DNA of 64,000 nucleotides from Deltaproteobacteria bacterium GWC2_55_46 (GCA_001595385.3 LVEI03000001.1:620001-684000), one strand, 5' to 3'; numbered from the stretch's first letter, positions 27,035 to 36,657 are shown. Notes: a model not told the origin generated them from the sequence alone. Translations and numbers: made by a program.

Positions 27035-27089
27035 TCCGCTTGCATAGTCCTTAAAAATTTCAACCTTGTCTTCTCTATCGCCCTAAGCC

Positions 27090-28034
27090 CTAGCCCCTGA
27101 ACCTCTGCTGGGGGGCATACTCCCTGATCTCCCTGCCCGTAAGGTTGATGAAGACGTCCTCGAGGCTGGGGCGTTTGAGGTTCACGGAGATTATCCCCAC
27201 CTCGAGCCTCTCGAAGAGCCTGGGGATGAACTTTTCTCCGGCCTCTACCATTAAGGCGAGCCCCCCCTCTATCCTCTTGGGCTTTAAACCGAGCTTAACC
27301 TCTATCTCTGATGCCGCCCGGTCGTTATCGATGGTCTTAAGGTAGATGGTATCGCCCCGCAGGGCGCTTTTAAGACCGTCCGGGCTGTCGCAGGCGATTA
27401 TCTGCCCCCTGTCTATGATGGCTATCCTGTCGCAGACGTCTGCCTCGTCCATGTAATGGGTCGTCATGAAGACGGTATTGCCCTCGGCCTTCTTAAGGCT
27501 CCTTATGAACTCCCATACGTTTACCCTTGTCTGGGGGTCGAGGCCGAGGGTCGGCTCGTCCAGAAATAAAACCCTGGGCCTGTGGAGAAGCCCCCTTGCT
27601 ATCTCAAGGCGCCTTTTCATGCCGCCCGAGAACTTCTTCACCAGGTCGTCGCGCCTGTCGGCGAGGCCAACGACCTCAAGTATCTCGCCTATCCTCTCCT
27701 CGGTGAGCCTCGTCTCCATGTTGTACATGTAGCAGTGGAACTTGAGGTTCTCGTAGGCCGTAAGCTCGTTGTCGAGGGTTACCTCCTGAAAGACCAGCCC
27801 GATCGATGAGCGCACCTGATGGGCCTGCCGCCTGCAGTCGTAGCCGTTTACGATGGCCGACCCTGAATCGAAGCCAAGGAGGGTGCAGAGGATATTGATG
27901 GTCGTGGTCTTCCCGGCGCCGTTGGGCCCCAGAAAGCCGAAGGTCTCCCCCTCCTTCACATTGAAGGAAACACCCTTGACCGCTTCGGTGCCGTTATATC
28001 TCTTGACGAGGTCTTCTACTTGTATTATCGCCAT
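27090..28034 (-). CDS. ABC transporter ATP-binding protein (DrrA-like)
   Basis: 314-residue ATPase. Walker A GPNGAGKTTT near residue 37, Q-loop VFQEVTLDNELTAYENLKF, signature FSGGMKRRLEIARGLLH near 138, Walker B VLFLDEPTLGLDPQTR, and H-loop MTTHYMDEAD. The C-terminal ~80 residues match the extra domain of DrrA/NodI-type exporter ATPases (ISVNLKRPSLEDVFINLTGREI). Operon: ATPase, permease, rsmI, helical protein. Confidence 0.93.
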   Translation of the reverse strand: MAIIQVEDLVKRYNGTEAVKGVSFNVKEGETFGFLGPNGAGKTTTINILCTLLGFDSGSAIVNGYDCRRQAHQVRSSIGLVFQEVTLDNELTAYENLKFHCYMYNMETRLTEERIGEILEVVGLADRRDDLVKKFSGGMKRRLEIARGLLHRPRVLFLDEPTLGLDPQTRVNVWEFIRSLKKAEGNTVFMTTHYMDEADVCDRIAIIDRGQIIACDSPDGLKSALRGDTIYLKTIDNDRAASEIEVKLGLKPKRIEGGLALMVEAGEKFIPRLFERLEVGIISVNLKRPSLEDVFINLTGREIREYAPQQRFRG

Positions 28035-28047
28035 AGTCTAACAGGAT

Positions 28048-28198
28048 GTTGAAAAAGTCCATCCAGGACTTTTTCAACTACGATTTGGCCTGAGTGAATC
28101 AGTCCAAATCTTACAAATTGCCCGGCTTTTCAAGTCTCGCAATTTGGCAATCCATCCATGGATTGCTTTATCAGGCTGTTTTTCAACAGCCTGATAAA
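28048..28198. repeat. Three hairpins in the ABC/phoR gap
   Basis: GTTGAAAAAGTCC/GGACTTTTTCAAC (28048-28078, 13 bp), GCAATCCATCCATGGATTGC (28148-28167) and TTTATCAGGCTGTT/AACAGCCTGATAAA (28167-28198, 14 bp). The first and last share the GTTGAAAAA-type core. They lie downstream of phoR and upstream of the ABC operon and may serve as terminators or be mobile repeats; no gene is present in 28035-28278. Confidence 0.7.
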
Positions 28199-28278
28199 GA
28201 AAAAGGTAACCGGCGGATTATAACATAATTCAAGGAAAAGGGTATATTCCGGATAATTAGCAGGTTGCTGAAAGTGGC

Positions 28279-29304
28279 TTACTTGCAGGCCTTGATGGAG
28301 AAGCTGAAGGTGGAACCCTTGCCTGGCCTGCTCTCGACATGGAGCTTGCCGTTATGCCCCTGTATGATGTGCTTTACGATGGCAAGACCGAGGCCGGTGC
28401 CGCCAAGCTCCCTGCTCCGGGCCTTGTCCACCCTGTAAAAACGCTCGAATATCCGCGGGATATCCGCCGCAGGGATGCCTATGCCGGTATCCTTGACTTC
28501 GATCCTGACACTGCCGTTGTCGCTCTCGGCGGAAACGCTTACTGCTCCGCCCGAATGTGTGTACTTTATCGCGTTATCAAGGAGGTTCACGAGCACCTGC
28601 TCGATCCTGTCGTGGTCGCCGAGGGCCTTGGGGAGCTTTTCAGGGATGGCCGAAGAGATCGCAATGCCCTTGTCCCTGGCCTGCTTCTCAAAACCGGGTA
28701 TTATGGTATGCACAAGCTCCTTCATGTCGACAGGGGCGGAGACTATGGTCATCTGATGGGATTCGAGCCTGGAGAGCGTCAGCAGGTCGTCTATGAGCCT
28801 CGACATCCTCGTTGCGTGCCTGTCTATTATGCGGAGGAACTCGCGGAGCGTCTCCCTGTCGTCCATGCCACCGTCAAGGAGGGTCTCGGAATAGCCCTTG
28901 ATAGAGGCCAACGGGGTGCGGAGCTCATGCGAGACGTTCGCGACGAAGTCCTTTTTTATCGTCTCTACCCTTTTTTCTTCGGTTATATCCTGGAGGAAGA
29001 TGAGCAGGCTGAACGCGGCCCTCTCCTTCAAGGGGACAAGACGGACGCTGAAGAACCTCTGCCCTTCGGTTATCTCGATATTCTCGGTGCTTCCGCGGCG
29101 CCTCTCAAGAAAGCCGCCTATCGCCTTGAGGAGCGGCTCGTTCCTGATGATCTCCGCAACAGCTCTGCCTTCTACGCCGCCCTCTACGGGAAAGAACTTG
29201 GTAAAAGACGGGTTCGCGTAAAGCGCGGCGCCTTTTTTGCCAAGGACGATGATGCCTGTGCGCATCTCACGGGCTATGGTCTCGAGTATCAGGGTCTTTG
29301 CCAT
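28279..29304 (-). CDS. phoR: PhoR-like sensor histidine kinase without membrane segments
   Basis: 341 residues: a PAS domain (~5-100; ANPSFTKFFPVEGG, FFSVRLVPL), then HisKA with FVANVSHELRTPLASIKGYSETLLDGG, N-box NLLDNAIKYTHSGG, G1 VKDTGIGIP, F-box IFERFYRVDKAR and G2 GGTGLGLAIVKH. No hydrophobic N-terminal segment is visible, unlike most PhoR proteins, so it may be cytosolic. Start ATG 29304 with GGAGAG upstream; the longer frame to 29448 only overlaps phoB. Partner is the adjacent PhoB. No pst or phoU genes are in the window. Confidence 0.88.
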   Translation of the reverse strand: MAKTLILETIAREMRTGIIVLGKKGAALYANPSFTKFFPVEGGVEGRAVAEIIRNEPLLKAIGGFLERRRGSTENIEITEGQRFFSVRLVPLKERAAFSLLIFLQDITEEKRVETIKKDFVANVSHELRTPLASIKGYSETLLDGGMDDRETLREFLRIIDRHATRMSRLIDDLLTLSRLESHQMTIVSAPVDMKELVHTIIPGFEKQARDKGIAISSAIPEKLPKALGDHDRIEQVLVNLLDNAIKYTHSGGAVSVSAESDNGSVRIEVKDTGIGIPAADIPRIFERFYRVDKARSRELGGTGLGLAIVKHIIQGHNGKLHVESRPGKGSTFSFSIKACK

Positions 29305-29315
29305 ATACCGCTCTC

Positions 29316-30020
29316 CTATTCCTCCCTGAACCTGTAGCCCACGCCCCTTACGGTCTCGATATAATCTCCGGCCTTGCCGAGCTTCGAGCGTAGCCTTCTT
29401 ACATGCGTGTCGACCGTCCTGGGTATCACGTAGCAGTCCTGCCCCCATGCCCTGTCCAGGATGGCGTCCCTGCTCAAGACCCTGCCCCTGGCCTGCATAA
29501 GCTCTCTCAATAGATTGAACTCTGTAGAGGATAGCTCTATCAACTTGCCTCCCGAGTGCACCTTGTGCCTTGAGAGGTCAATGGAAATGTCCTTGAATGA
29601 TATGAGACGATTTCCTTCTTCGTCCTGAGGTCTTTCAGATGTGCGCTTCAAGACCGCCTTGACCCTCAGGATAAGCTCCCTGGGGCTGAAGGGCTTTGTG
29701 ATATAGTCCTCAGCTCCGAGCTCGAATCCGATTATCTTGTCGATCTCCTCGCCCTTGGCTGTGAGCATTATTACGGGGATGGAACGGGTGGTATCGTTGG
29801 ACTTGAGCCTTTTGAGGACCTCGGTCCCCTCCATGTCAGGGAGCATTATGTCGAGGAGCACAAGCTCCGGCATGTTGGCCCTGGCCGACTCTATCGCCTC
29901 CGGGCCGTCCCTGGCCAGGAGGACCTGAAACCCTGCCTTCTTCAGGTTGTACTCAAGAAGGTTCAGAATGTCGTGCTCGTCGTCAACGACGAGGATCCTG
30001 GACTGGTTCGCCTTCTGCAA
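29316..30020 (-). CDS. phoB: PhoB-family response regulator
   Basis: 234 residues. Receiver domain with ILVVDDEHD, the phospho-accepting Asp in LVLLDIMLPD, the conserved Thr in IMLTAKG and Lys in YITKPFSPREL; C-terminal OmpR/PhoB winged helix ending VDTHVRRLRSKLGKAGDYIETVRGVGYRF. Starts at TTG (30020) with GGGAG 7 bases upstream, inside the 3' end of arsC (38-base overlap), then phoR 11 bases later. The phosphate role is inferred by similarity. Confidence 0.9.
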   Translation of the reverse strand: MQKANQSRILVVDDEHDILNLLEYNLKKAGFQVLLARDGPEAIESARANMPELVLLDIMLPDMEGTEVLKRLKSNDTTRSIPVIMLTAKGEEIDKIIGFELGAEDYITKPFSPRELILRVKAVLKRTSERPQDEEGNRLISFKDISIDLSRHKVHSGGKLIELSSTEFNLLRELMQARGRVLSRDAILDRAWGQDCYVIPRTVDTHVRRLRSKLGKAGDYIETVRGVGYRFREE

Positions 30021-30408
30021 GTATAAGCTCCCTGACCTTCTTTTCTATTTCATCCCTTACTCGCCGCATCACTTCCCATGGCCTGCCGAGCGGGTCCTCT
30101 ATCTTCCAGTCGTACTTCTTTGCGCTGCAGCCCTTGGGGCACAACTCCGCTGCCGGACAGCAGCCCATCGTTACTACCACGTCAGCCCACTCGATAAGCT
30201 CGTCCGTGACCTGGGTCGAGGCCTGCCCGGAGATGTCTATGCCCACCTCGTTCATCGCCTCGATGGTGCTCCTGTTCACGTACCCCGCCGCGGATGTGCC
30301 TGCGCTACGCACCTCGACACTGCCCTGGCCGTAGCGCCTGGCGAAGCCTTCGGCCATCTGGCTCCTGCACGTATTCCCGACGCAGACAAAAAGTATCTTC
30401 GTTGCCAT
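29983..30408 (-). CDS. arsC: Arsenate reductase, thioredoxin-coupled type (LMW-PTP fold)
   Basis: 141 residues of the low-molecular-weight phosphatase fold. The P-loop VCVGNTCRSQMAEGFAR carries the catalytic Cys and Arg. MGCCPAAELCPKGCSAKKYDW contains the extra Cys pair used by thioredoxin-linked ArsC enzymes for disulfide relay, and IEDPLGRP holds the conserved Asp-Pro. ATG at 30408 with AAGGA upstream (a GTG is one codon earlier). No arsR or arsenite pump adjoins it; the overlap with phoB ties it to phosphate-type regulation, sensible because arsenate mimics phosphate. Confidence 0.88.
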   Translation of the reverse strand: MATKILFVCVGNTCRSQMAEGFARRYGQGSVEVRSAGTSAAGYVNRSTIEAMNEVGIDISGQASTQVTDELIEWADVVVTMGCCPAAELCPKGCSAKKYDWKIEDPLGRPWEVMRRVRDEIEKKVRELILAEGEPVQDPRR

Positions 30409-30539
30409 CACACGTCCTTGATCTGTATATCAGTCATTCTTAACACATGAAAGATTGCAGAGGCAATAACAATCAGGGAGGCATACCGTAAGGCAAGGGG
30501 GAAGGCGTTCTTGCCGCTCCTCCATAAGACACATCACTG

Positions 30540-31964
30540 TTACCAGACGCCTGTCGTAAGGTACTCGTCTATGGAGTTTGCCGCCCTCCTGGCGTCCCCC
30601 ATGGCGAGGATGACTGTGGCGCCTCCCCTTACGATGTCTCCGCCGGAGAAAACGCCCTTCTTGCTCGTCCTTCCGGTATCAGCGTCAGCCGAAATATTGC
30701 CCCACCTGTTCACCTTTATATCGGGCGTAGTCTGGGGTATAAGCGGGTTCGCGCCGTTGCCGATCGATATTATCGCTACATCGGCCTCTATTGTGAACTC
30801 TGAGCCAGGGACCTCGACAGGGCGCCTCCTGCCCGATTCGTCCGGAGGGCCAAGCTCCATCCTCACGCACTCTATTGCCTTGAGCCTGCCGTCGTCGTCG
30901 CCTATGAACCTCCTGGGATGGGTAAGGAGCTTCAATTCAAGCCCTTCCTCCTCGCCGTGGTGTATCTCCTCGATCCTGGCCGGCATCTCCTCCCTCGAAC
31001 GCCTGTAGACGATAGATACCTCATCCGGACGGAGCCTCAGGGCTGTCCTCGCCGCGTCCATAGCGGTATTGCCCGCGCCTATGACGACCACCCTCTTTCC
31101 GCGGATGATCGGCGTGTCATATTCGGGGAACAGGTACGCCTTCATGAGGTTCACCCTTGTAAGGAATTCGTTCGCGGAATATACCCCTATGAGGTTCTCT
31201 CCGGGGATGTTCATGAAGTTTGGTAGTCCCGCGCCGGAGCCGATGAATACGGCGTCATATCCCGAGGAAAATAGCTCGTCCACGGTATCGAGCTTTCCAA
31301 CTACGGCATTGAGGACGATCTCAACGCCCATGCGCTTCAGGTACTCTACCTCTGACTGGACTATCTTCTTGGGGAGCCTGAACTCGGGTATGCCATACAT
31401 GAGCACCCCGCCGGCGATATGCAACGCCTCGAAGATAGTGACCTTGTGCCCCTTCTTTACGAGGTCGCCTGCGACAGTCAACCCGGCGGGGCCTGCGCCG
31501 ACAACAGCCACCTTCTTGCCGGTCCACCTTGGGATCTCAGGAATCGAGACTTCACTATGCTCCCTTTCATAGTCCGCCACAAACCTCTCAAGCCTGCCTA
31601 TTGAAACCGGGTCGTTCTTCTTGCCGATGACGCAGACCTTCTCGCACTGGTCCTCCTGCGGACAGACCCTGCCGCAGACCGCCGGCAACCCGTTAGTCTC
31701 CTTTATCTTCCTCGCCGCCTCCAGGAACTTGCCCTCGGCGATGAGCCTTAAGAACCACGGTATGTCTATATTCACCGGACAGCCGCCGACGCAAAGAGGC
31801 TTCTTGCACTGGATGCACCTCCTGGCCTCTTCCATCGCCTGCTCAGGGGTGTAGCCGAACGGCACCTCATGGAAATTGGTCACCCTCACGGCCGGGTCCT
31901 GCTCAGCCATGGGCTGCCTTGGGATCTTCATCCGTTCTTTGATCTCTTTCGGGTCCATATCCAT
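30540..31964 (-). CDS. nfnB: NfnB/SudA-type FAD-NADPH oxidoreductase (GltA family)
   Basis: 474-residue flavoprotein of the glutamate-synthase small-subunit family. An N-terminal Fe-S domain has CIQCKKPLCVGGCPVNIDIPWF and CGRVCPQEDQCEKVC (two clusters), followed by FAD-binding VAVVGAGPAGLTVAGDL and NAD(P)H-binding VVVIGAGNTAMDAARTALRL. Start ATG 31964 with AAGGTGAG upstream. Directly downstream of the NfnA-like gene, so the pair is read as an NADH-dependent ferredoxin:NADP oxidoreductase (or sulfide dehydrogenase), not glutamate synthase; no gltB is present. Confidence 0.88.
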   Translation of the reverse strand: MDMDPKEIKERMKIPRQPMAEQDPAVRVTNFHEVPFGYTPEQAMEEARRCIQCKKPLCVGGCPVNIDIPWFLRLIAEGKFLEAARKIKETNGLPAVCGRVCPQEDQCEKVCVIGKKNDPVSIGRLERFVADYEREHSEVSIPEIPRWTGKKVAVVGAGPAGLTVAGDLVKKGHKVTIFEALHIAGGVLMYGIPEFRLPKKIVQSEVEYLKRMGVEIVLNAVVGKLDTVDELFSSGYDAVFIGSGAGLPNFMNIPGENLIGVYSANEFLTRVNLMKAYLFPEYDTPIIRGKRVVVIGAGNTAMDAARTALRLRPDEVSIVYRRSREEMPARIEEIHHGEEEGLELKLLTHPRRFIGDDDGRLKAIECVRMELGPPDESGRRRPVEVPGSEFTIEADVAIISIGNGANPLIPQTTPDIKVNRWGNISADADTGRTSKKGVFSGGDIVRGGATVILAMGDARRAANSIDEYLTTGVW

Positions 31965-32049
31965 CTGAAACTCACCTTTTATCATCGTAGAAGAAGCATA
32001 CTGAAAGGGTTACAAGAGGTTTTCCCCAGACCCCCGCAATGCTCCCAGC

Positions 32050-32901
32050 CTACTTCCTATCGTAACACTTTACGCCTTCGTGGCAGGTCAATTCTTCCAT
32101 AGCGAGCTTTTCCTCTTTAAGATAGCTCCTGTTACGAAGGATAAGCTCGGCGTAATCGACCTGGTGGCCATCGAACTCCGGGCCGTCGACGCAGACGAAC
32201 TGTGTCTTGCCGCCGACGGTCACCCTGCAGGAGCCGCACATGCCGGTGCCGTCGACCATTATGGGATTGAGGCTCACGACCGTCGGTATATTGTACGGCC
32301 TGGTAACGTTGCTAACGGCCCTCATCATGGGCACCGGGCCTATGCCAACTACGCAGCCCATCTTCATGCCGCCGTCTATGAGGTTCTGTAGCACCTGGGT
32401 GACAAAGCCATGGTGGCCGTAGCTGCCGTCGTCTGTGGCGACATGAAGCTCGTCGCTCACCTCCCTCATCTCCTTTTCGAGTATGAGTAGCGATTTATTC
32501 CTCGCGCCGATGATCGAGACCACCCTGTTCCCGGCCTCTCTCATGGCCTTCGCTATCGGGTAGACCGGGGCGGTCCCTATGCCTCCGCCAACGCAGACCG
32601 CTATACCGAAGTTCTCTATGCGGGTTGGCTTGCCGAGCGGGCCGACCACGTCAAGGATGGAATCGCCCACGCCCATGTTGCCGAGCATGGCTGAAGACTT
32701 GCCGACCTCCTGGATTATGATGTCGATGGTGCCGCTATTAGTGTCGGAATCGAGTATGGTAAGAGGGAACCTCTCGCCAGTCTCATTGAGCCTCAAGATG
32801 ACGAACTGCCCGGCCTTCCTTTTTCTGGCTATGGAAGGGGCCTTTATCTTGAACTGGTAGACCGTGTGCGCCAGCTCTTTCTTTTCCATTATAACGAACA
32901 T
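32050..32901 (-). CDS. nfnA: NfnA/SudB-type ferredoxin-NADP reductase subunit
   Basis: 283 residues. FAD-binding AGQFVILRLNETGERFPLTI, NAD-binding CVGGGIGTAPVYPIAKAM, and a C-terminal [2Fe-2S] site (MCGSCRVTV...FVCVDGPEFDGHQVD) typical of the small subunit of NfnAB and SudAB. In the known complex flavin-based electron bifurcation couples NADH, ferredoxin and NADP; whether this pair bifurcates cannot be told from sequence alone. 85 bases upstream of nfnB in the same direction. Confidence 0.88.
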   Translation of the reverse strand: MFVIMEKKELAHTVYQFKIKAPSIARKRKAGQFVILRLNETGERFPLTILDSDTNSGTIDIIIQEVGKSSAMLGNMGVGDSILDVVGPLGKPTRIENFGIAVCVGGGIGTAPVYPIAKAMREAGNRVVSIIGARNKSLLILEKEMREVSDELHVATDDGSYGHHGFVTQVLQNLIDGGMKMGCVVGIGPVPMMRAVSNVTRPYNIPTVVSLNPIMVDGTGMCGSCRVTVGGKTQFVCVDGPEFDGHQVDYAELILRNRSYLKEEKLAMEELTCHEGVKCYDRK

Positions 32902-32978
32902 GATTTGACTCCTTGGAGTTTCAGGGGTTCTCAGGTTTGAGCAGGAGGATGATACCAGAGGAGTGTCTTGCGATAATT

Positions 32979-33740
32979 TCAGTCGGTCGAGGTCTCAAGC
33001 CTTATCCAGAACTCCTTGTTGCCCTTTGTGCCTGAGATGGGCGAATCCCCTATTTCGACAACCTTGAAACCAAGGTCCTCCGAGAACCTCGCTATCTTTT
33101 CAATCACCTCGGCGTGCTTTGCCGTGTCCCTCACTATCCCACCCTTGCCGACCTGCCCTTTGCCGACCTCGAACTGAGGCTTGATGAGGGCGAGCACAGT
33201 AGCTTTTTCCTTCAGGAATTCAATAGTCTTGGGCAATATCTTTTCAAGGGATATGAACGAGACGTCTATTACAGCCAGGTCAACCGGTTCGCCGACCTCG
33301 GAGGGATCGAGATATCTGAAGTTCTTCTCCTCAAGGACCGTGACCCTTGGGTCTGCCCTGAGCCTGGAGTCTATGAGGCCCTTCCCAACATCTATCGCGT
33401 AGACCTTTTTGGCCCCTCGCTTAAGGAGGCAGTCGGTGAAGCCGCCGGTCGAGGCCCCGACATCGATTGCGACCAGGCCAGTGACATCAATGCCTGTGCT
33501 CTTCAAAAAGCCTTCGAGTTTTACCCCGCCTCTCCCTACGAACGGAAGGTCCTCTTTCAATGACAATAGAGCTTCCGGGTCGACCTCCTTGCCCGGTTTA
33601 TCGACAATCAGACCGGCTACAAGGACCTTGCCGGCCATTATGAGTGCCTGCGCCCTCTCGCGGCTTGAGACCAGCCCCTTTTCAACAAGCAGGCTGTCTA
33701 TCCTGAGCTTTTTATTTTTTTTCCCTGTCTTTATCTCCAC
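32979..33740 (-). CDS. tlyA: TlyA-family rRNA 2'-O-methyltransferase
   Basis: 253 residues: S4 RNA-binding domain (LRIDSLLVEKGLVSSRERAQALIMAGKVLV, ~11-40) then an FtsJ-like Rossmann domain with AIDVGASTGGFTDCLLKRGAKKVYAID, VDLAVIDVSFISL and ALIKPQFEVGKG. Homologues methylate C1409 of 16S and C1920 of 23S rRNA; some are called haemolysins by history only. GTG start two bases after the dxs stop, giving the common ispA-dxs-tlyA order. Confidence 0.92.
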   Translation of the reverse strand: MEIKTGKKNKKLRIDSLLVEKGLVSSRERAQALIMAGKVLVAGLIVDKPGKEVDPEALLSLKEDLPFVGRGGVKLEGFLKSTGIDVTGLVAIDVGASTGGFTDCLLKRGAKKVYAIDVGKGLIDSRLRADPRVTVLEEKNFRYLDPSEVGEPVDLAVIDVSFISLEKILPKTIEFLKEKATVLALIKPQFEVGKGQVGKGGIVRDTAKHAEVIEKIARFSEDLGFKVVEIGDSPISGTKGNKEFWIRLETSTD

Positions 33741-33741
33741 C

Positions 33742-35634
33742 TCAAAAAGCCATCTTTACGCTCTTTTTACCTGCGGCAAAGATACGTACCGCGGCCTCGA
33801 TGCCCCCGGCGGTAAGCCCCAGCCTTTCCCGGAGCTCTTCCTGAGTGCCGTGCTCTATGAACTCATCCGGCACGCCCAGCCTCTTGACCGGTATGGTGAC
33901 CATGCGCTCTTCAAGCAGTTCAAGCACCGCGGCCCCGAAGCCGCCCTGGAGCGCGCCTTCTTCGACCGTTACGAGGCAGCCTGTAGAAGCGGCCGCCTTC
34001 AATATGCAACCCGCGTCAAGCGGCTTCACGAAGCGCGCGTTTATTACGCCTGCATGAATCCCTGCCTTCTCAAGGCTGAGCGCTGCCTCCATGGCGGGCC
34101 CGACCATCGTGCCAAGCGCGATGATGGTGGCGTCCTTGCCCGTCCTTAATACCTCGGCCTCTCCGGCAGGTATCAGCCTCATGGGGCCGGAGGTATCGAC
34201 CCCCAGGCACGCGCCCCTCGGGTATCTTATCGACGCCGGAGTGCCGTACTGGACCGAAGAATAAAGAAGGTGCCTGAGTTCGTCCTCGTCCTTTGGGGCC
34301 GATACTGTCATATTCGGGATGTGCCTCAGGTACGAGATATCGAAGATGCCGTGGTGCGTCGGCCCGTCCTGCCCTACTATACCGGCCCTGTCAATGGCTA
34401 TCACCACCGGCAACTTCTGAATGCAGACGTCATGGACGACCTCGTCATAGGCCCTCTGCAGGAAGGTGGAGTATATGGCCGTCACAGGTACAAACCCTTC
34501 CTTGGCAAGACCCCCCGCGAAGGTGAGCGCGTGCTGCTCGGCGATCCCTACGTCGAAGAACCTCTCAGGGTGCCTCTCTGCAAAGGTCGAAAGGCCCGTG
34601 CCCTCAGGCATCGCCGCGGTTATCGCAACAACGCGCCTGTCCTTTTCGGCGATCTCAAGCAATGCGGAGCTGAAGACATTGGTATAGGAAGGCTTCGAGG
34701 CCTTCTTCGACTTTCCGGTCTCCCTTACAAACGGCCCGACGCCGTGGAAGGCGGCCGGGTCGGCCTCAGCCGGGAGATAGCCCTTTCCCTTCCGTGTAAG
34801 CACATGCAGGAGCACCGGTCCCTGGATAGTCGATACGTCGTTCAGCGAGGCGACGAGGGCGTTTATATCATGTCCGTCGATGGGGCCTATGTAATGGAAG
34901 CCGAGCCCCTCGAAGAGCATGCCAGGGGTAAGGAGCGTTATGATCGAGTCATCCGCTCTCCTTGCTATCTCAAAGAGCCTGCCGCCTATCCGGGGGATCG
35001 ACTTTATGAACCTCTCCACGTCTTTCTTGAGGTTTGTGGCGAACCTGCCCGTGAGCTTGCGGCTCAGGAACTGGGAGAGGGCGCCGACGTTCTTGGATAT
35101 CGACATCTCGTTGTCGTTCAAGATGACGATGAGGTTCTTCTTGAGATGTCCGGCCTGGTTGAGCCCCTCGAAGGCGAGCCCGGCCGTAAGAGAGCCGTCG
35201 CCTATTACGGCGACTACCTTATAGTCCGCGCCGCCGAGGTCGCGGGCCGAGGCAATGCCGAGAGCGGCGGAAATGGATGTAGAGGAATGTCCGGCTATAA
35301 AGGCGTCGAAGGGGCTTTCAGATGGCTTGGGGAAGCCGCTTATGCCTCCGTACTGCCTGAGTGTAGTGAACTCGCGCTTCCTGCCTGTCAATATCTTATG
35401 GGCATATGCCTGGTGGCCTACGTCCCATATTATCTTGTCCTCAGGCGTATCGAGGGCGTAATGAAGGGCGATTGCTATCTCCACGGCCCCCAGGCTTGAA
35501 GCCAGATGGCCGCCCTTGTCCGATACGGTCTCTATTATAAGCTCTCTAAGTTCCGCGGCGAGCTCTACGAGCTCCTCGGGGGCCAGGGCCTTCATGTCCT
35601 TGGGCGCCTCTATCCTGTCCAGGAGTTTTTTCAC
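33742..35634 (-). CDS. dxs: 1-deoxy-D-xylulose-5-phosphate synthase
   Basis: Thiamine-diphosphate enzyme joining pyruvate and glyceraldehyde 3-phosphate, the first step of the MEP isoprenoid pathway. 630 residues. [13 protein letters not shown] near 75, TPP motif [38 protein letters not shown] near 145-180, IGPIDGHD near 250, [18 protein letters not shown] near 365 and the transketolase C domain [16 protein letters not shown] start at 35634, nine bases after ispA. Confidence 0.97.
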   Translation of the reverse strand: MKKLLDRIEAPKDMKALAPEELVELAAELRELIIETVSDKGGHLASSLGAVEIAIALHYALDTPEDKIIWDVGHQAYAHKILTGRKREFTTLRQYGGISGFPKPSESPFDAFIAGHSSTSISAALGIASARDLGGADYKVVAVIGDGSLTAGLAFEGLNQAGHLKKNLIVILNDNEMSISKNVGALSQFLSRKLTGRFATNLKKDVERFIKSIPRIGGRLFEIARRADDSIITLLTPGMLFEGLGFHYIGPIDGHDINALVASLNDVSTIQGPVLLHVLTRKGKGYLPAEADPAAFHGVGPFVRETGKSKKASKPSYTNVFSSALLEIAEKDRRVVAITAAMPEGTGLSTFAERHPERFFDVGIAEQHALTFAGGLAKEGFVPVTAIYSTFLQRAYDEVVHDVCIQKLPVVIAIDRAGIVGQDGPTHHGIFDISYLRHIPNMTVSAPKDEDELRHLLYSSVQYGTPASIRYPRGACLGVDTSGPMRLIPAGEAEVLRTGKDATIIALGTMVGPAMEAALSLEKAGIHAGVINARFVKPLDAGCILKAAASTGCLVTVEEGALQGGFGAAVLELLEERMVTIPVKRLGVPDEFIEHGTQEELRERLGLTAGGIEAAVRIFAAGKKSVKMAF

Positions 35635-35643
35635 CCTGTCTAC

Positions 35644-36525
35644 CTACTTTCTTCTCGCTATGATGTAGCGTGCTATGGCCCTTAGAGGGTCGGCCTTCCC
35701 GTCGAAATCGGCAAGCGAACCAAGGGCCATCTCGACCAGCTCAGAGGCCCTTTTCCTGGACTCGTCAAGCCCTATGAGGGAGGGGTAAGTGGCCTTGCCC
35801 TTTTTCTCGTCCCCGCCGGTATTTTTGCCCATCTCATCTGACGACCCCTCGACATCGAGGATGTCGTCGGCTATCTGAAAGGCAAGGCCTATGGATTTCC
35901 CGAACCTGGAGAGCGCGCCAAGTTCTTTTTTGGACGCGCCTCCGAGTATCGCCCCGCACCTTATGGCCGCGAGTATGAGCTCCCCTGTCTTATGTATATG
36001 TATGTACTCGAGGACAGGGAAAGGTATATCACTGTCCTCTGACTCGATGTCTACCATCTGCCCGCCTATCATGCCGGTCGACCCCGCGGCCTTGGCGAGC
36101 TCCTGGATGACCTTTACGATAGCGCCCCTATTCCTGGTCTCGGTCCTCGCGATCATATCGAAGGCCACCGTAAGGAGGGCATCTCCGGCAAGGATCGCAG
36201 CCGCCTCGCCGAAGGCGCGATGGCAGGTGGGCCTGCCCCTTCGGAGGTCGTCATTGTCTATGGCTGGCAGGTCGTCATGAATAAGCGAATAGGTGTGTAT
36301 GCACTCGAAGGCGCAGGCGCAATTAAGCGCGGCAGCCGGGTCGGCGCCAACAGCCTCAGAGGCGGCGAGCACCAGGACCGGCCTTATCCTTTTGCCTCCG
36401 GCGAAGAGGCTGTAGTGCATGGCCCTGTGGAGCGTCTGAGGGTAGTCATCCTCCCTCGGCAAAAGCTCCTTGAGACCTCTGTTTATGACCTCTACCTTCT
36501 CTGAAAGATACCTGTTTAGGTTCAA
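35644..36525 (-). CDS. ispA: Polyprenyl diphosphate synthase (farnesyl/geranylgeranyl)
   Basis: 293-residue trans-prenyltransferase condensing IPP with allylic diphosphates. First Asp-rich motif LIHDDLPAIDNDDLRRG near 85-100 and second FQIADDILDVEG near 210, GGKRIRP substrate block near 45. The residues before the first motif are consistent with a C15 product but do not prove it. TTG start with GAGG five bases upstream. It is the first gene of ispA-dxs-tlyA; an upstream xseB, common in this order elsewhere, is missing. Confidence 0.93.
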   Translation of the reverse strand: MNLNRYLSEKVEVINRGLKELLPREDDYPQTLHRAMHYSLFAGGKRIRPVLVLAASEAVGADPAAALNCACAFECIHTYSLIHDDLPAIDNDDLRRGRPTCHRAFGEAAAILAGDALLTVAFDMIARTETRNRGAIVKVIQELAKAAGSTGMIGGQMVDIESEDSDIPFPVLEYIHIHKTGELILAAIRCGAILGGASKKELGALSRFGKSIGLAFQIADDILDVEGSSDEMGKNTGGDEKKGKATYPSLIGLDESRKRASELVEMALGSLADFDGKADPLRAIARYIIARRK

Positions 36526-36601
36526 ATAGGCCTCGCTACCGGCTCCCGGGCCGGTATTTAAGCCCTGAGACAGCCGATCAAGAATACAAAGCTAATATAA
36601 T

Positions 36602-36630
36602 ATATTATCAGAACAAAATTTTAAATACAA
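36602..36630 (-). promoter_or_regulatory. Possible promoter for ispA-dxs-tlyA
   Basis: TTGTAT (36630-36625), 17-base spacer, TAATAT (36607-36602), in an AT-rich stretch 77 bases upstream of ispA. A small CCGGC hairpin lies between it and the gene. Confidence 0.4.
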
Positions 36631-36657
36631 GGATGCCATAGGGTATTCCGGGCGTTT

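Noticed and set aside
30540-31964. Glutamate synthase small subunit
   Set aside because: No large subunit is encoded nearby, and the adjacent NfnA-like gene makes the NfnAB/SudAB reading better.
34270-35499. Long plus-strand open frame opposite dxs
   Set aside because: Antisense shadow of a well-supported dxs; its product has no recognisable motif and no ribosome-binding site stands out.
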